DNA of 64,000 bases from Thermoplasmata archaeon (GCA_021806135.1 JAJZYB010000001.1:109892-173891); one strand, 5' to 3'; positions 40,717 to 50,570 are shown, counted from the first letter of the stretch. The notes: a model not told the origin generated them from the letters alone. Numbers and translations: made by a program.

Positions 40717-42309
40717 ATGAGGGCGCGAAAGGACCGTCCGGATCCCGGGCTCGCCCCTCCGGGTCCGGAGCTCTCCCCGGAGGAGGCCCGGGAGGACTGG
40801 CAACAGCGGAAGCTCTCCACCGCCCGGGAGGAAGGGTGGAGCTCCCTCCCCTCGAACCCGGACCTCTGGAAGGCTTGGAGCCCGGAGGAGCGCGCCCGCT
40901 GGTCCTCCTCGCTCCGGCTGAAGCCGACCCGGACCCTTTCCGGCGTCAGCGTGGTGGCGGTGATGACCTCCCCCTTCGCCTGCCCGCACGGCCGTTGCAC
41001 CTACTGTCCGGGGGGTCCGGACGCCCGCACCCCCCAGAGCTACACCGGCGAGGAGCCCTCCGCCCTGCGGGGAGCCCAGTTCGACTACGACCCGTACCGC
41101 ATCGTCCGGCACCGGTTGGAGTCTCTCGTGGAGATCGGCCACCCGGTGAGCAAGGTCGAACTCATCCTCATGGGCGGCACCTTCACCTCCCGTCCACCGG
41201 GCTGGCAGGAGCGGACGATCCATCAGGCGTTCGACGGCCTCAATGGGGGCACTTCGCCTTCCCTCGCGGCCGCCCACGCGGCGAACGAAAGGGCCGATTC
41301 CCGTTGCGTGGGCCTGACCGTGGAGACCCGGCCGGACCAGGCCAGCCCAGAGACGCTCCTTCGCCTGGTCTCCTGGGGCGTGACCCGGGTCGAGTTCGGG
41401 GTGGAGACGCTCCGGGACGGGGTTCTTGCCGCGGTCCACCGGGCGCACAATGTCCGGAGCGTGACCGAGGCCACCGGACGGGCCCGGGAGTTCGGGCTCA
41501 AGGTGGGCTACCACATGATGCCCGGGCTTCCGGGCATGGACCCCCAGCGGGACCGGGAGGACTTCCGACGGCTCTTCGCCGAGGAGGACTTCCAGCCGGA
41601 CCTGTTGAAGATCTACCCCTGCCTGGTCATCGCCGGGACGCCCCTGGCCGATGCCTGGGCCGCAGGGGCGTACCAGCCGTACGAGACCGCGACCGCTGCC
41701 GAACTGCTCGCGGACGTCAAGGAAGAGCTCCCCCCCTACGTCCGGATCCACCGGGTCCAACGGGACATCCCCTCCCGCCTCATCCTTGCCGGGGTACGGA
41801 AGAGCAACCTTCGGGAGATCGCTCTCGCTCGGCTCCGTTCCCGCGGGAAGCAATGCCCGTGCCTACGGTGCAGGGAGGTCGGCCGGCGTGCCGGGCCTTC
41901 CGGGGCCGAGAGCTGGGAACTCAGCCGGCGGGAGTACCGGGCCCAGGGGGGTCGGGAGGTCTTCCTCTCCTACGAGGACCCCGGAACCGATCGTGTCGCG
42001 GGGTACCTTCGGCTCCGGTTCCCCCGGGGAGGGGTCCCCGGGGCGCTCGCGGACCCCGTGATCCGGGAGCTGAAGGTGCTGGGGAGCGAGGTCCCTCTCG
42101 CGGGCGGTGCGGAACGCCCCCCGGAGGCCTGGCAGCACCGGGGGTTGGGACGAGGGCTCGTCCGGGCGGCGGAAGAGGAGGCCCGGGTCGATGGGGCTGC
42201 CCGGCTCGCGGTGATCGCCGCCGTGGGGACGCGTCCGTACTACGCCCGGCTCGGATTCGAGCGCTTCGGCCCGTGGATGGCCAAGGGCTTGACCGGCGGA
42301 CCTAGCTAA
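40717..42309 (+). CDS. elp3: Elp3 tRNA wobble-uridine modification enzyme
   Basis: 530 residues. The radical SAM cluster motif CPHGRCTYCPGG has its cysteines at 89, 94 and 97, followed by VELILMGGTFTSRP and GLTVETRPDQ, VEFGVETLRDGVL and KIYPCLVIAGTPL. The C-terminal GNAT domain (residues 400-530; HRGLGRGLVRAAEEEARVDGAARLAVI) binds acetyl-CoA. It makes 5-carboxymethyl-type modification of U34 in tRNA. A single-subunit enzyme in archaea. Confidence 0.95.
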   Translation: MRARKDRPDPGLAPPGPELSPEEAREDWQQRKLSTAREEGWSSLPSNPDLWKAWSPEERARWSSSLRLKPTRTLSGVSVVAVMTSPFACPHGRCTYCPGGPDARTPQSYTGEEPSALRGAQFDYDPYRIVRHRLESLVEIGHPVSKVELILMGGTFTSRPPGWQERTIHQAFDGLNGGTSPSLAAAHAANERADSRCVGLTVETRPDQASPETLLRLVSWGVTRVEFGVETLRDGVLAAVHRAHNVRSVTEATGRAREFGLKVGYHMMPGLPGMDPQRDREDFRRLFAEEDFQPDLLKIYPCLVIAGTPLADAWAAGAYQPYETATAAELLADVKEELPPYVRIHRVQRDIPSRLILAGVRKSNLREIALARLRSRGKQCPCLRCREVGRRAGPSGAESWELSRREYRAQGGREVFLSYEDPGTDRVAGYLRLRFPRGGVPGALADPVIRELKVLGSEVPLAGGAERPPEAWQHRGLGRGLVRAAEEEARVDGAARLAVIAAVGTRPYYARLGFERFGPWMAKGLTGGPS

Positions 42310-43110
42310 ATGAGGGGGCTCCGGATGACCGGCCCCGTGAAATCCGGGCTCCGGAGAGGCGGCTCCCTCCTTCTGGGGGTCCTTGGCGTCTCCCTCCTAC
42401 TCCTCCTGAGCATGGGCGCGGTCGTGCCGCCGGGGCCGGGGGCTCCGGTTCCGACCTCCTTCGCGCCGCAGACCGCCCTCTACCGATTGAGCGTGAACGT
42501 GACCACCGACGCGCCGGTGGGACCCCTTCCCGGGGCTGCCGTCTATCTGAACGGGACCTTCCAAGGGACCACGACGGGGAACGGGACGCTCTCCCTGGGG
42601 ACCTTCCCTCCCTCCGAGTACGCCATCGAGGTGGAAGCGTCCCGCTACCAGACCGTCAACGTCTCCCTGCGGCTCACCGGGCCCGAAGAGCTTACGGTCC
42701 ACCCGAACAGCTCCGAGACCCCCGGTGTGCTCACGGGAAGCTACGCCCCCGCCGGCGCCGCCTTCACCGTTCTCCCCTACCCTCAGGTCCGGCCCACCGC
42801 AAGCACGGCCACCACCGCCTTCTTCGAGCTCCTCCTGCCGCCCGGTACCTACAACTACACCCTGATCTACCACGGGGAGATCCAACGGGGAGAGTTCCTC
42901 ATCGATACGGGAAAGACCCTCACCCTCCCTCTCTCCTTGCCCCTGGCCGGCCCCGGGAATGCCTCGGGCTCACCCTGGACCAACCCCTACGTGGAAACGG
43001 GGCTGGTCATCCTCGGCGTGGGTCTGGGCGTGGGCCTGGTGCTCGCGGCGACCTGGATCCGGCGGCGAAAGACGCCGCGAAAAGGGCCGCCCCCGGCCGG
43101 GCAAACCTGA
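42310..43110 (+). CDS. Membrane-anchored surface protein with PEGA-like domain
   Basis: 266 residues. A signal peptide or N-terminal anchor (GSLLLGVLGVSLLLLLSMGAVV), an extracellular PEGA/carboxypeptidase-regulatory-like beta domain (GAAVYLNGTFQGTTTGNGTLSLGTFPPSEYAIEVEASRY), a second beta-rich part, and a C-terminal membrane span (TGLVILGVGLGVGLVLAATWI) with a basic tail. Several N-x-S/T sites suggest glycosylation. The ATG directly follows the elp3 stop; ATG 42325 is an alternative. Confidence 0.78.
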   Translation: MRGLRMTGPVKSGLRRGGSLLLGVLGVSLLLLLSMGAVVPPGPGAPVPTSFAPQTALYRLSVNVTTDAPVGPLPGAAVYLNGTFQGTTTGNGTLSLGTFPPSEYAIEVEASRYQTVNVSLRLTGPEELTVHPNSSETPGVLTGSYAPAGAAFTVLPYPQVRPTASTATTAFFELLLPPGTYNYTLIYHGEIQRGEFLIDTGKTLTLPLSLPLAGPGNASGSPWTNPYVETGLVILGVGLGVGLVLAATWIRRRKTPRKGPPPAGQT

Positions 43111-43124
43111 CCTAGGGGAAGACC

Positions 43125-43727
43125 TTGGGAACCCCCGTGGACGAGCTTTCCGACATCCGGCGCCGTCGCCTCGCCCTGGGGATCCCCGTCCGTGAGCTGG
43201 CCCGGGCGGTGGGCCGCTCGGTGGCCACCATCTCCCGGATCGAACGGGGACGCATCCGTCCCTCCTACGAACTGGCGCAGGGGCTCTTCGGTTACCTGGA
43301 GGCGCGGGAAGGAGAGGCCACCCCGGACCTGGAGGCCCGCGACGTGATGAACACCCAGGTGGTGACGCTGGAGGCGAGCCATACGCTGGGGGCCGCGGCG
43401 TCCCTCATGGAGCAGAAGGGGTACTCCCAGTTCCCCGTGGTGGATGGAGGGAAGGTCACCGGTTCCCTTTCGGATGTGGCGCTTCTCCGCGCGCTGGCCG
43501 ACCCCCGGGGCCGACGCGAACGGGTCCGCTCCATCCAGGAGCCCGCCTACCCCCAGGTCGGGGAGGAGTTCCCCGCGGACCTGCTGGCGTCCTTGCTCGG
43601 CCGCTACCCGGCGGTCCTCATCGTCGAACGGGGGGAGATCCGGGGGATCGTCACCAAGATGGACCTCATCCGGGGCCTCCGGCTCACCACGCTACGGCGC
43701 CGGGCGGCCCCCGGGTCCCCGGGCTGA
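43125..43727 (+). CDS. HTH-XRE and CBS-pair regulator
   Basis: 200 residues from TTG 43125 (GTG 43137 also possible). An XRE-type helix-turn-helix (IRRRRLALGIPVRELARAVGRSVATISRIERGRIRPSYELA) is followed by two CBS domains (DVMNTQVVTLEASHTLGAAASLMEQKGYSQFPVVDGGKVTGSLSD and the second near 140-190). CBS pairs sense adenine nucleotides. It is a DNA-binding regulator probably tied to energy state; targets are unknown. It overlaps the convergent P1 peptidase gene by 36 bp. Confidence 0.85.
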   Translation: MGTPVDELSDIRRRRLALGIPVRELARAVGRSVATISRIERGRIRPSYELAQGLFGYLEAREGEATPDLEARDVMNTQVVTLEASHTLGAAASLMEQKGYSQFPVVDGGKVTGSLSDVALLRALADPRGRRERVRSIQEPAYPQVGEEFPADLLASLLGRYPAVLIVERGEIRGIVTKMDLIRGLRLTTLRRRAAPGSPG

Positions 43728-44738
43728 GGACCAGTCCGGGCCGGAAGGGGTCCCCGGACGGGACCGCGCCCGGGTCACCGCCCGTCCGATGGCTACCGCC
43801 ATCCGCTCCGCTGCCAGGGCCGAAAGGAGGTCGCCCCCGGCGCCCGGATAGGGCGACCGGCCTGGACCTGGCCAGGGACCTTCGAGGGCGGCTCTCCCCG
43901 TGGAGACCGCGAAGACCACGTCCCCGTCGGTGGCGGTGTGGGCCGGGTGTACCGCCCTCGCGATCCCGTCGTGTCCCGCCACCGCGAGCCGGGCCAGCTC
44001 TCGGCGGGAGAGGGGGAGGTCCGTCAGGACGAGCCCCAGGGTGGTCCCCCGGGGCAGCACCCGCCGGTGAGCAAGGCCAAGGGCCTCCGGGGCCGGGAGG
44101 AACGTTCCCCGGGGGCCCCTCGCACCTGCAATGACCCCACCCCCCTCCGGCGCGTGCACGTTGCCCAGGGCGTTCACCGCCGCCATCGCGAGGAGGCCGG
44201 CGCGCGGGCCTGCCGACCCTTCCGCCCAGCCGATGCCGCCGGCACAGGCACGGCCCAGACCACCGAACTTCCCCACCGTCGCCCCGGTACCGGCCCCCAC
44301 GCTCCCCTCTGCCAACGGTTGCGGGGTGGCGCGGAGCACCGCCCGTCTGGCCAGGGAGGCGTAGTCCACCTGGAGAGACGCGCGGGAACGCAGGTCGAAG
44401 AGGACGGCACCGGAGACGCTGACCAGCGGCGGTCCGCCGGGGAAGAATCTCCGCCCCCACCCCTTGCGTTCCAGCCCCTCCCTTACGCCCTGCCCGGCAT
44501 CCAGACCGTGAAGGCTCCCTCCGGCGAAGAAGAGGGCATCGAGCCGGCCGAAGGTCGAAAGGGGGCCGAGCGAGTCCGTGTGGTAAGTCCCGGCCGCCCC
44601 TCCTCGGACCTCCACCGCCCCGGTGGCTCCCCGGGGAAAGAGCACCACGGTGACGCCCGTCCGTTCGCGGCGGTCCTGGGATTGGCCGAAGCGCACCCCC
44701 GCGAAACCCCCCCGGGGCCGGGGGGCAGGGCCGGACAT
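43692..44738 (-). CDS. P1-family (DmpA-like) aminopeptidase
   Basis: 348 residues. GSLHGLDAGQGVREGLER, GSVGAGTGATVGKFGG and NALGNVHAPEGG with AHTATDGDVVFAVSTG are typical of the autoprocessing P1/DmpA family, which releases N-terminal D- or L-amino acids. Cleavage would occur before the catalytic Ser/Thr in an internal loop; the exact residue is not evident. ATG 44738 gives a normal start. Confidence 0.85.
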   Translation of the reverse strand: MSGPAPRPRGGFAGVRFGQSQDRRERTGVTVVLFPRGATGAVEVRGGAAGTYHTDSLGPLSTFGRLDALFFAGGSLHGLDAGQGVREGLERKGWGRRFFPGGPPLVSVSGAVLFDLRSRASLQVDYASLARRAVLRATPQPLAEGSVGAGTGATVGKFGGLGRACAGGIGWAEGSAGPRAGLLAMAAVNALGNVHAPEGGGVIAGARGPRGTFLPAPEALGLAHRRVLPRGTTLGLVLTDLPLSRRELARLAVAGHDGIARAVHPAHTATDGDVVFAVSTGRAALEGPWPGPGRSPYPGAGGDLLSALAAERMAVAIGRAVTRARSRPGTPSGPDWSSARGPGGRPAP

Positions 44739-44760
44739 GACTACCGGGACCTCCGGCGAC

Positions 44761-44788
44761 CCTTAGCCCTTAGCCCTTAGCCCTTGGC
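44761..44788. repeat. Four tandem copies of a 7-bp unit CCTTAGC
   Basis: CCTTAGC is repeated three times exactly (44761-44781) and once with one change (CCTTGGC, 44782-44788). It lies between two divergent genes. Unit length of seven and telomere-like composition are noted, but it is a short microsatellite here. Confidence 0.75.
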
Positions 44789-44824
44789 CCCCGGCCGCGG
44801 GAGGGCCCCGGCGAGGCGGATGGG

Positions 44825-44832
44825 TATTTATG
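44825..44832 (+). promoter_or_regulatory. TATA box of the PQQ-propeller surface gene
   Basis: TATTTATG, an AT-rich island; predicts initiation near 44853 and a leader of about 30 nt to the in-frame ATG at 44883. Confidence 0.55.
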
Positions 44833-44882
44833 CGGGCCGGAAGCTGGGCCCTGGGCGGAGCCCGTCTCCCCGGTGGTCAGGT

Positions 44883-47576
44883 ATGCTGCCAGGCCCTCCG
44901 CCACGGTCACTTCGGCGGGGGTTGGGAGGCATGCCCCGGTCGGTCTGGGGAATATCCTTCGGGCTCCTCCTTCTCTTCCCGCTGGTGGCCGCTCCGATCA
45001 CCCTCCCTCCCCTCCCGCCTGGACCTCCTCCACTCCTGGCCGGCACCGCCCCGCTGGGCGAGGGGAACGCAACCCCCTCGCTCCGGGACTGGCCGGCGTA
45101 CCAGGGAGGGGGTAACTTGACCGGCCAGGCCGCCTCTGCCGGTCCCTCCACGAACGCCACCCTCTGGAGCGCGTTCGTGGGCTCCCCCCCGTCTCCCCCC
45201 CTACCCGCTTACCCGGCCGCCCCTTCCGTGGTGGCGGAGAACGGCACGGTGTACGCCGCCAGCGGGCAGGACGGCACCCTCCTCGCCTTGAACGGGACCA
45301 CCGGGGCGCTCCTCTGGAACCGGGCCCTGGGCCTTCCCGTCTACGGAACCCCGTTGATCCTTGGGAACACGGTGTACGTGGCCCTGGGGGACCCGACCCT
45401 GGGGATCGGAGCCCTGGTGGCGGTCAATGGCTCCACGGGAGCCCTCCTCTGGAACGCCACGCCTGGACCCGCGGGGGCGCTGGTAGCCTCGCCCAACCTC
45501 GTGGACGGGCTGGTCCTGGACGTGGGCATGACGGGGCATGCCTACGCCTGGTCCGCCCTGACGGGAAAGGAGGTCTATGATCTGCGCCTCCCGGGGGACG
45601 CGTACGCCGCGGTTTCCGTGGCCTCCCCCACGGACCCCCTGGCCCTCGAACCGGTACCGGGCATTGGGGTGGTGGCGTACGGGGCGGTCAACGGGACCCT
45701 GGCCCCCTGGTCGCCCGTGACCACGGCGGAGCCGGTGTACGCTTCCGTGACCCAGACCGTCTATCCCTGGTCCCAGGCCGGACACCCGACCCCCACCGAC
45801 CTGTCCGTCGGGATCGTGGCGGACGATGGAGGGAACGCCAGCGTGAGCCAGGTGTACGTGGTCCAAACGTCCGGGAGCCCCTTAGGGCCGGCCGGCAAGG
45901 TGCTGGCGAGCTGGGCCGCCCCGGGCCTGAACGAAGGATTCTCCAGTCCGGCCGCCGTGACCGGGGTCTCCGGGGGAGCCCTGGGGCTTCTCCTCCCCCA
46001 GGACAATGGCACCTACCTGACGCTCCGGTTCTCCGTCAACGCCACCGGCGTGGCCTCGCTGACCCCCGCGTTCCACCGGTTGGGGGGGTCCCCCCCCACG
46101 GCCACCGGGCCGTCGCCGCCGGTCCTGGTGGCGGCCGGCTCGGCCCTCGTCGCCCAAGGGAACGGTCGGCTGGCGGCCGTGGACCTGGGGAATTGGTCCG
46201 AACGTTGGACCCTCTCCGTCCAGGCCCCCGTGCTGGCCCCGGAGGCCCTGGCCGACGGGCGACTGTACGTGGTGACCACCGACGGGACCCTCTGGGCGAT
46301 CGGTCCGGCGGCGCTCCCTCCCTCCGCTACCGAACTGGTCGCCACGGCCAACCACCCGTACTGGACCGCGGCCGGGTCCACGGTGGCGGTGGGGGCCAGC
46401 CTGGAACTCTGGTTCTCCAACGGATCGCGCGAGCCCGCCGCCGGTGCCTTCGTCACTGCCAGCGCCTCCCTGGGGAGCCTCCCGGGGTCCCCCACGCGTG
46501 CGAACGCGGCCGGCGAGGCTTCCTTCAATTACACGGCACCGGCCGTCACGGTCGGCTCCAACGTGACCTTCTCCCTCTCCGCCCAGGAGGGCGCCCTCAC
46601 CACGAGCCTCTCCTTCGTCCTGGTGGTGGTCCCCTTGAATGACACCCACAGCACGCCGCTGACGCTGGTGCCCCTCGGACCGCTACCCGCTTCCCTCCTC
46701 TCCGGCCAGGCGCAGCCGGTCACGTTCGTGGTGACGGCCGGGCCCGGGGGGATCCCGGTGTCGGGAGCCGAGGTCACGTTCAACCCGTTCGGCGGGACGG
46801 TGGCCCCGACCATCGGCCTCACCAACCAGAACGGGACCGTGGGGACCACCTTCACCGCCGGGGCGACCGGGACGGTGATCTCCGCCGGGGTCAGCTTGGA
46901 CGTGCAGGCCCCCGGTTACCCGGCGGGGGAGTACGTTTGGGACCTGTTGGTGAACCCGCTACCCGGCCTCGCGGTGTCCCTCGAGCCGTCCGCGCTGCTG
47001 GTGCCGGCGGGAGGGACGGTGCGCCTCACCCTCCAGGTGAACAACAGCCAAGGAGGTCCGGTACCTTCTGCCTACGTCATCTTGACCTCTCCCGAAGTGG
47101 GGGGGACGCTCTCCTTCACCCGGGGCAACACGAATGGAACGGGGACCTTTACGACCATCTACCAGGCGCCCACCGTGGTTCCTGCCCCGGGGATCACCGG
47201 CTCGATCGCCTTCACGCTGGTGGCTTCCGGGTTCCCGCCGAAGGGAGGCTTCCTTCCGCTCACCCTGGTCCCGAACGCCAGCCGACAGGGGACGGGAGCG
47301 TCGCCGGGCCCGCTCGCCGGCCTGGGGGTGGTCGGAGGGTACGCATTACTGGCCCTGGTGGTGGGGCTTGCCGCCGTGGCGGTCTGGGAAGGGGCCCTGC
47401 TCTCCCGGAGGAAGGAGCCCACGAGCCCCTCGGTCTGGGATGAGTGGGAGCACGAAGGGGCCGGCCCGGGCAGTGGACCTGCCCCCTCGGGCGATCCATC
47501 CCCCGAAGGGGAGAGCGGACCTAAGGTGGGGTCAGCCTCCGGGCGAGACGGCCCCGGCGGACCACCGGTTGGGTAG
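44883..47576 (+). CDS. Large surface protein: beta-propeller plus Ig-like repeats
   Basis: 897 residues from ATG 44883. A signal peptide (SVWGISFGLLLLFPLVAAPI) leads into a PQQ/YncE-type beta-propeller (repeats such as GTVYAASGQDGTLLALNGTTGALLWN), then big-like/Ig-like repeats (about residues 510-800, for example GQAQPVTFVVTAGPGGIPVSGAEVTFNPFGGTV), a C-terminal membrane span (VVGGYALLALVVGLAAVAVW) and a Pro/Gly/Ser-rich cytoplasmic tail. Many N-x-S/T sequons. Anchored on the outside of the cell, probably in adhesion or cell-envelope structure. The ATG at 44883 is chosen from the TATA position. Confidence 0.8.
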   Translation: MLPGPPPRSLRRGLGGMPRSVWGISFGLLLLFPLVAAPITLPPLPPGPPPLLAGTAPLGEGNATPSLRDWPAYQGGGNLTGQAASAGPSTNATLWSAFVGSPPSPPLPAYPAAPSVVAENGTVYAASGQDGTLLALNGTTGALLWNRALGLPVYGTPLILGNTVYVALGDPTLGIGALVAVNGSTGALLWNATPGPAGALVASPNLVDGLVLDVGMTGHAYAWSALTGKEVYDLRLPGDAYAAVSVASPTDPLALEPVPGIGVVAYGAVNGTLAPWSPVTTAEPVYASVTQTVYPWSQAGHPTPTDLSVGIVADDGGNASVSQVYVVQTSGSPLGPAGKVLASWAAPGLNEGFSSPAAVTGVSGGALGLLLPQDNGTYLTLRFSVNATGVASLTPAFHRLGGSPPTATGPSPPVLVAAGSALVAQGNGRLAAVDLGNWSERWTLSVQAPVLAPEALADGRLYVVTTDGTLWAIGPAALPPSATELVATANHPYWTAAGSTVAVGASLELWFSNGSREPAAGAFVTASASLGSLPGSPTRANAAGEASFNYTAPAVTVGSNVTFSLSAQEGALTTSLSFVLVVVPLNDTHSTPLTLVPLGPLPASLLSGQAQPVTFVVTAGPGGIPVSGAEVTFNPFGGTVAPTIGLTNQNGTVGTTFTAGATGTVISAGVSLDVQAPGYPAGEYVWDLLVNPLPGLAVSLEPSALLVPAGGTVRLTLQVNNSQGGPVPSAYVILTSPEVGGTLSFTRGNTNGTGTFTTIYQAPTVVPAPGITGSIAFTLVASGFPPKGGFLPLTLVPNASRQGTGASPGPLAGLGVVGGYALLALVVGLAAVAVWEGALLSRRKEPTSPSVWDEWEHEGAGPGSGPAPSGDPSPEGESGPKVGSASGRDGPGGPPVG

Positions 47577-47608
47577 GGCTTAACTCCCCGAAGGGGTATG
47601 GACAGGAA

Positions 47609-48184
47609 ATGGCCACTGCCCGCGAGGAGGAGCCCTCCCCACCGAAGGCCTTCCACGTGGAACGGGGCCTCCCGGCCGGGCGCTACCCGCTCACCCGGGT
47701 CTTCCCGGGGCTGGAGAAGCTGCCCGCCTTCGCGCACCTCTGCCCCGAGGAGCCCCGACGGCAGATGCTGGCCACCGAGACCTGCGTGGAGGTCGTGGAC
47801 CAGGACCTCTGGATGTACGTGGCTCCTCACCAGGGGGCCGTCTCGCGGCGGAACCGAAGGGGTTGGAAACCCGTCGTCAGCGAGACGGACTGCGTGGTGA
47901 TCGGAAAGGGCCACCTCGCGGGAAGCCCGGCGCTCGTCCTCTACCTCGACATCCTCCACGAGCTGAGGCACGTCCTCCAACGGCAGGACGGCCGCGAGCT
48001 CTGGGACGAGCAGTTCAGCTACGTGGACCGGCCCACGGAGGTGGAGGCCTACCGGCTCGCCGTCGACGAGGCGCGCCGGCTCGGCGTCTCCGACCGGTTC
48101 CTGCGCGACTACCTGAAGGTGGAGTGGATCACCGAAGAGGAGTTCGGCCGGCTGCTGAAGACCCTGGGCGTCGCGACCCCCTGA
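47609..48184 (+). CDS. Small HExxH metalloprotease-like protein
   Basis: 191 residues. The zinc motif LDILHELRHVLQRQ has HELRH at residues 117-121, and a third ligand is offered by Glu144 or Glu146 in PTEVEAYRL, 20-odd residues on, as in gluzincins. No signal peptide or membrane span, so it should act in the cytoplasm. The N-terminal half shows no known domain. It is followed 29 bp later by the MFS gene, but no functional link is visible. Confidence 0.6.
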   Translation: MATAREEEPSPPKAFHVERGLPAGRYPLTRVFPGLEKLPAFAHLCPEEPRRQMLATETCVEVVDQDLWMYVAPHQGAVSRRNRRGWKPVVSETDCVVIGKGHLAGSPALVLYLDILHELRHVLQRQDGRELWDEQFSYVDRPTEVEAYRLAVDEARRLGVSDRFLRDYLKVEWITEEEFGRLLKTLGVATP

Positions 48185-48213
48185 CCGGGGACCCCAAGAG
48201 GAGGGGCTCACCC

Positions 48214-49629
48214 GTGGGGGAGGAGATCCGGAAGGACATCCACGTCCCGGAACGGCCGGTCCGCCCCTCCAGTTCCGACCTCTGGTTCATCGCCTACCTT
48301 CCCCTTTCGCTCTCCGACGGGCTCTCCTCGCCTCTCATCCCCCTGGTGGCCCTGCTCCTCTTCCACGCCAACGCGTTCGGGGTCACGGTGGTCATCGCGG
48401 GGGCCGCCCTCTCGGAGGTCCCCTTCACCGTGCTCTGGGGGAACCTCTCGGACCGGGTGCGGCACCGGAAGTACTTCCTGGTCGCCTCGTTCGCCGCCGG
48501 GGGGGCCCTGCTGGTCCTCATGGCCCTGACCACGAACCTCTCCACGTTCTTCGTGCTGAACGTCCTCGAGGGCCTGGCCACCTCCGCCTCGGCACCGGTG
48601 GGGACCATGCTCCTGTTGGAGACGCGCTCCAAGCGTTGGTGGCCCCGTGACCTGGGGCTCTTCGGGGTCATCTCCGGCCTGGGCACCGTGCTCGGGCTCA
48701 TCGTCGGGGTGGTCTGGTTCGCCTTCCTCCCAGGCCTTGCGGTGGGGGGGAGCGTGGCGGTGGAGGCCATGCGCTTCCTCCTGGGGCTTTCCGGGGTGCT
48801 CTCCCTGTTGGCCGCCGGCCTCGCCACCCTCTGGGTGGAGGAGCCGGAGAAGCGGATCACCCGGGAAGAGACCCTCCAGGTGGCCCGGCGGACCACGAGC
48901 GTCGTGGAGCGGCTCCGACGGACCCGCCGGCGCCTGGTCTACATCCTCGAACTCGCCCGGGGGACCGAGGAAGGCATCCCCCGGGGGGAGTACGCCTTCC
49001 TGGCGGCCCTCTTCGTCATGAGCGTGGGCTTCCAGGTCTTCTACGGGCCCTTCCCGGTCTTCCTGGTGCATGGCGCCGGGCTCACCGAAGAGGGCGTCTT
49101 CCTGGTCTACCTGGCCTCCGCGCTCGCCTCTACCGCGCTCTTCTACCACTCGGGCCTCGTCGTCGAGGTGACCAATCCCAAGGGGGTGTTCATCGGAAGC
49201 CTCCTCATCCGGGCCCTGCTTCTGGTGGGATTCCTCGAGGTGGCCCGGGTCTTCACCGATCCCTCCTGGCAGCTCACCGCTTCCCTGGCAGGCCTGAACG
49301 CGGCCATGGGGATCACCTGGGCGTTCCTTTCCACCGCGAGCACGCTCTTCCTCCTGCGCCTGGTCCGCGGCCCGGCCCGGGGAAAGGCCCTGGGTTGGTA
49401 CAACGCCATTGCCGGCATGGGCGGGCTCGCCGGTACCCTGCTCGGGGGTGCGTTCTACGTCCTCTACGGCTCGATGAACACTTTCCTCCTGGCCATGGCG
49501 GCCGTGGTGGCGGGGGCGCTCATCTTGGTCCCCATCGCCTACCGGCCCGTGCCGTTCCAGCCCCCCGCCCTGCCTCCCATCAGAGCGCCATCTCCCAGAA
49601 AAGCCACCGGATCAACAGGCCCACCGTAA
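48214..49629 (+). CDS. MFS-type permease
   Basis: 471 residues from GTG 48214, preceded by GAGG. About twelve predicted membrane spans. The loop [14 protein letters not shown] between spans 2 and 3 is the MFS signature. The central cytoplasmic loop ([40 protein letters not shown]) is long and basic. The substrate is unknown. The 3' end overlaps the convergent gene 49580 by 50 bp. Confidence 0.85.
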   Translation: MGEEIRKDIHVPERPVRPSSSDLWFIAYLPLSLSDGLSSPLIPLVALLLFHANAFGVTVVIAGAALSEVPFTVLWGNLSDRVRHRKYFLVASFAAGGALLVLMALTTNLSTFFVLNVLEGLATSASAPVGTMLLLETRSKRWWPRDLGLFGVISGLGTVLGLIVGVVWFAFLPGLAVGGSVAVEAMRFLLGLSGVLSLLAAGLATLWVEEPEKRITREETLQVARRTTSVVERLRRTRRRLVYILELARGTEEGIPRGEYAFLAALFVMSVGFQVFYGPFPVFLVHGAGLTEEGVFLVYLASALASTALFYHSGLVVEVTNPKGVFIGSLLIRALLLVGFLEVARVFTDPSWQLTASLAGLNAAMGITWAFLSTASTLFLLRLVRGPARGKALGWYNAIAGMGGLAGTLLGGAFYVLYGSMNTFLLAMAAVVAGALILVPIAYRPVPFQPPALPPIRAPSPRKATGSTGPP

Positions 49630-50068
49630 GGTGTCCGAGGAACTCCTCCATGGGGGTCGGGTAGCCAGAGAGGGTCACGGACCGGAAGCGGCACTGTCCC
49701 TGGGCGAGCACGGTGGTCCCGCGCAGGAGCGAGACCTTTCCGGTGATGCGTTCGTGCAGGGTCAGTTCGCTCCCGTCGTACTGGACCGTGAGCGGGCCCA
49801 AGGCGCTGGAGCGGACCCGCCACTTCTGGTCCTCCACCTGGATGAGGATCTCATCGCGCTTCCCGTCGTAGGAGACGTGGGAGAGGACGGCCCCCTCCTC
49901 GGGGAAGGGCCGGATCTCGTAATGGGTGGAGAAGAGGGCGCTCAGGGTCCTCATCACCGGGCTCTGCCCCCGGGCCTGGGGGCGCGCGATCCAGCGGGTA
50001 TGCCCGAGGTCCACGGAGATGACGTTCTGAAGTACCCGGGCGGTGGCAGTGATCGTCGTGAGGGGCAC
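49580..50068 (-). CDS. Beta-rich protein of unknown function
   Basis: 162 residues from GTG 50068, placed near the TATA-like ACTTTTG (about 50083-50090). The body consists of beta strands ([58 protein letters not shown]), and the C-terminus [17 protein letters not shown] could be a hydrophobic helix. I do not recognise a family. It overlaps the MFS gene by 50 bp at its end and is divergent from yjbQ. Confidence 0.55.
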   Translation of the reverse strand: MPLTTITATARVLQNVISVDLGHTRWIARPQARGQSPVMRTLSALFSTHYEIRPFPEEGAVLSHVSYDGKRDEILIQVEDQKWRVRSSALGPLTVQYDGSELTLHERITGKVSLLRGTTVLAQGQCRFRSVTLSGYPTPMEEFLGHLTVGLLIRWLFWEMAL

Positions 50069-50122
50069 GAGGGGGTCCCTCGCAAAAGTCTTGTCGTTGG
50101 ACGGGGGTGCCCTCCGGGACCC

Positions 50123-50533
50123 ATGAAGAGCCTCACCGAGTACCTCTGGATGGAGACCCCCGAGCCCCGGGGATTCGTCAACCTGACCGAGCAGGTCCGT
50201 GCGCTGGTCTCCCGGGCCGGGATCCGGGAGGGGCTGGTCCTGGTCTCCTCCATGCACATCACCGCGGCGGTCTTCGTCAACGACGCGGAACCCGGGCTGC
50301 TCCGGGACATCCAGGCCTGGGCAGACCGGTTGGCCCCTCCCGGGGACTACCACCACCACGAGACCGGGGAGACCAACGGGGACGCCCATCTGAAGAACCT
50401 CCTGCTCGGGCACCAGGTGGTCCTCCCGGTCACCGGCGGGAAGCTCGACCTGGGGCCCTGGGAGCAGGTCTTCTACGGGGAGTTCGATGGCCAACGGCGA
50501 AAGCGTGTCCTGGTGAAGGTTATCGGGGAGTGA
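50123..50533 (+). CDS. YjbQ/UPF0047-family protein
   Basis: 136 residues. [47 protein letters not shown] and [46 protein letters not shown] match the UPF0047 family (YjbQ), whose members have been linked to thiamine-phosphate synthesis. The His-rich motif YHHHET suggests a metal or phosphate site. ATG 50123; it is divergent from 49580. Confidence 0.9.
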   Translation: MKSLTEYLWMETPEPRGFVNLTEQVRALVSRAGIREGLVLVSSMHITAAVFVNDAEPGLLRDIQAWADRLAPPGDYHHHETGETNGDAHLKNLLLGHQVVLPVTGGKLDLGPWEQVFYGEFDGQRRKRVLVKVIGE

Positions 50534-50570
50534 CCTCATCTTTCGAACATTTCTTTGTAATGTAAGGAAT

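Noticed and set aside
44761..44788. Telomere-like array
   Set aside because: Only four units of a heptamer, in the middle of a coding region, in a prokaryote; simply a microsatellite.
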